Assembly (NCBI RefSeq): GCF_904063065.1
Contig: NZ_CAJFCL010000005.1
Coordinates: 124,001-188,000, forward strand
Length of the DNA: 64,000 nt
DNA from: Pseudomonas paraversuta
Lineage (GTDB): Bacteria; Pseudomonadota; Gammaproteobacteria; Pseudomonadales; Pseudomonadaceae
Reading direction: 5' to 3'
The translations under genes and the position numbers were made by a program. The notes beneath the pieces were generated by a model. The model worked only from the letters and a program-made list of their open reading frames with translations. It was not told the origin of the DNA and made no database searches. This document shows, piece by piece, positions 63,918 through 64,000 of the stretch (positions within the stretch are counted from its first letter, which is position 1; each line of letters begins with the position of its first letter).

Positions 63918-64000
63918 GATACAGGACAGGTTGAAAACCGGCCCTGTAAATTGGCTGCTGTGCAGTCCTCCGCTCGCCACAGGTAGGGTGTCAGGCCTTG

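Overview
This window is chromosomal DNA of a Pseudomonas, most likely of the fluorescens lineage. The evidence is the Pseudomonas-specific flagellar and chemotaxis gene order (hptB, fliK to flhA, flhF-fleN-fliA, cheYZAB, motCD, parCP-cheW), which runs directly into the ccm cytochrome c maturation operon, and the many REP palindromes of the GTAGGAGCGAGC type between genes. The order resembles the P. aeruginosa PA1440-PA1530 neighbourhood as I remember it. All assignments come from reading the sequence; no database search was run.

Region 1 (1-25.4 kb): late flagellar assembly and chemotaxis. The window opens inside a response-regulator/phosphatase gene, followed by hptB, fliK, fliLMNOPQR-flhB (C-ring, FliL and the export gate), a gene I do not recognise, flhA, and the polar-placement regulators flhF, fleN and fliA. 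Next come cheY, cheZ, cheA, cheB, motC, motD, parC, parP, cheW and a DUF2802 gene. Three good sigma-54 sites precede fliK, fliL and flhA, and a good FliA-type site precedes parP. A reverse-strand pair encodes a FliK-like protein and an orphan FlhB-like cytoplasmic domain. A block of three REP pairs separates it from the chemotaxis operon.

Region 2 (25.4-33 kb): the ccmABCDEFGHI operon, with ATGA-type overlaps at most junctions, then a proline-rich lipoprotein.

Region 3 (33-42 kb): a sodium:solute symporter behind a 277-nt structured leader and overlapping a 43-residue membrane microprotein. Then a short-chain dehydrogenase, a PhzF-family protein, topoisomerase III, a solitary sulfate-binding protein, a potassium channel with a zinc-ribbon tail, and a UT-family urea transporter.

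Region 4 (42-61.4 kb): purine and glyoxylate catabolism. gcl-hyi-glxR convert glyoxylate to glycerate. puuE-uraD-alc-allA-puuD-permease and the divergent uraH take urate through 5-hydroxyisourate, OHCU, allantoin, allantoate and ureidoglycolate to glyoxylate plus urea, which links to the urea transporter and to gcl. A second NCS2 permease lies nearby. A perfect or near-perfect TTGTATACAA palindrome recurs upstream of gcl, glcG, puuE, uraH and this permease, and I noticed it nowhere else in the window. It probably defines one regulon whose regulator lies outside the window. Embedded here are a RutR-like TetR gene ending in a 70-bp minisatellite, a DUF808 gene, an MFS/TetR pair with three operator palindromes, and two tandem Tsx-family channels.

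Region 5 (61.4-64 kb): a MarR regulator divergent from an aminotransferase and a glutathione S-transferase gene.

No tRNA, rRNA, CRISPR array, insertion sequence or prophage was seen.
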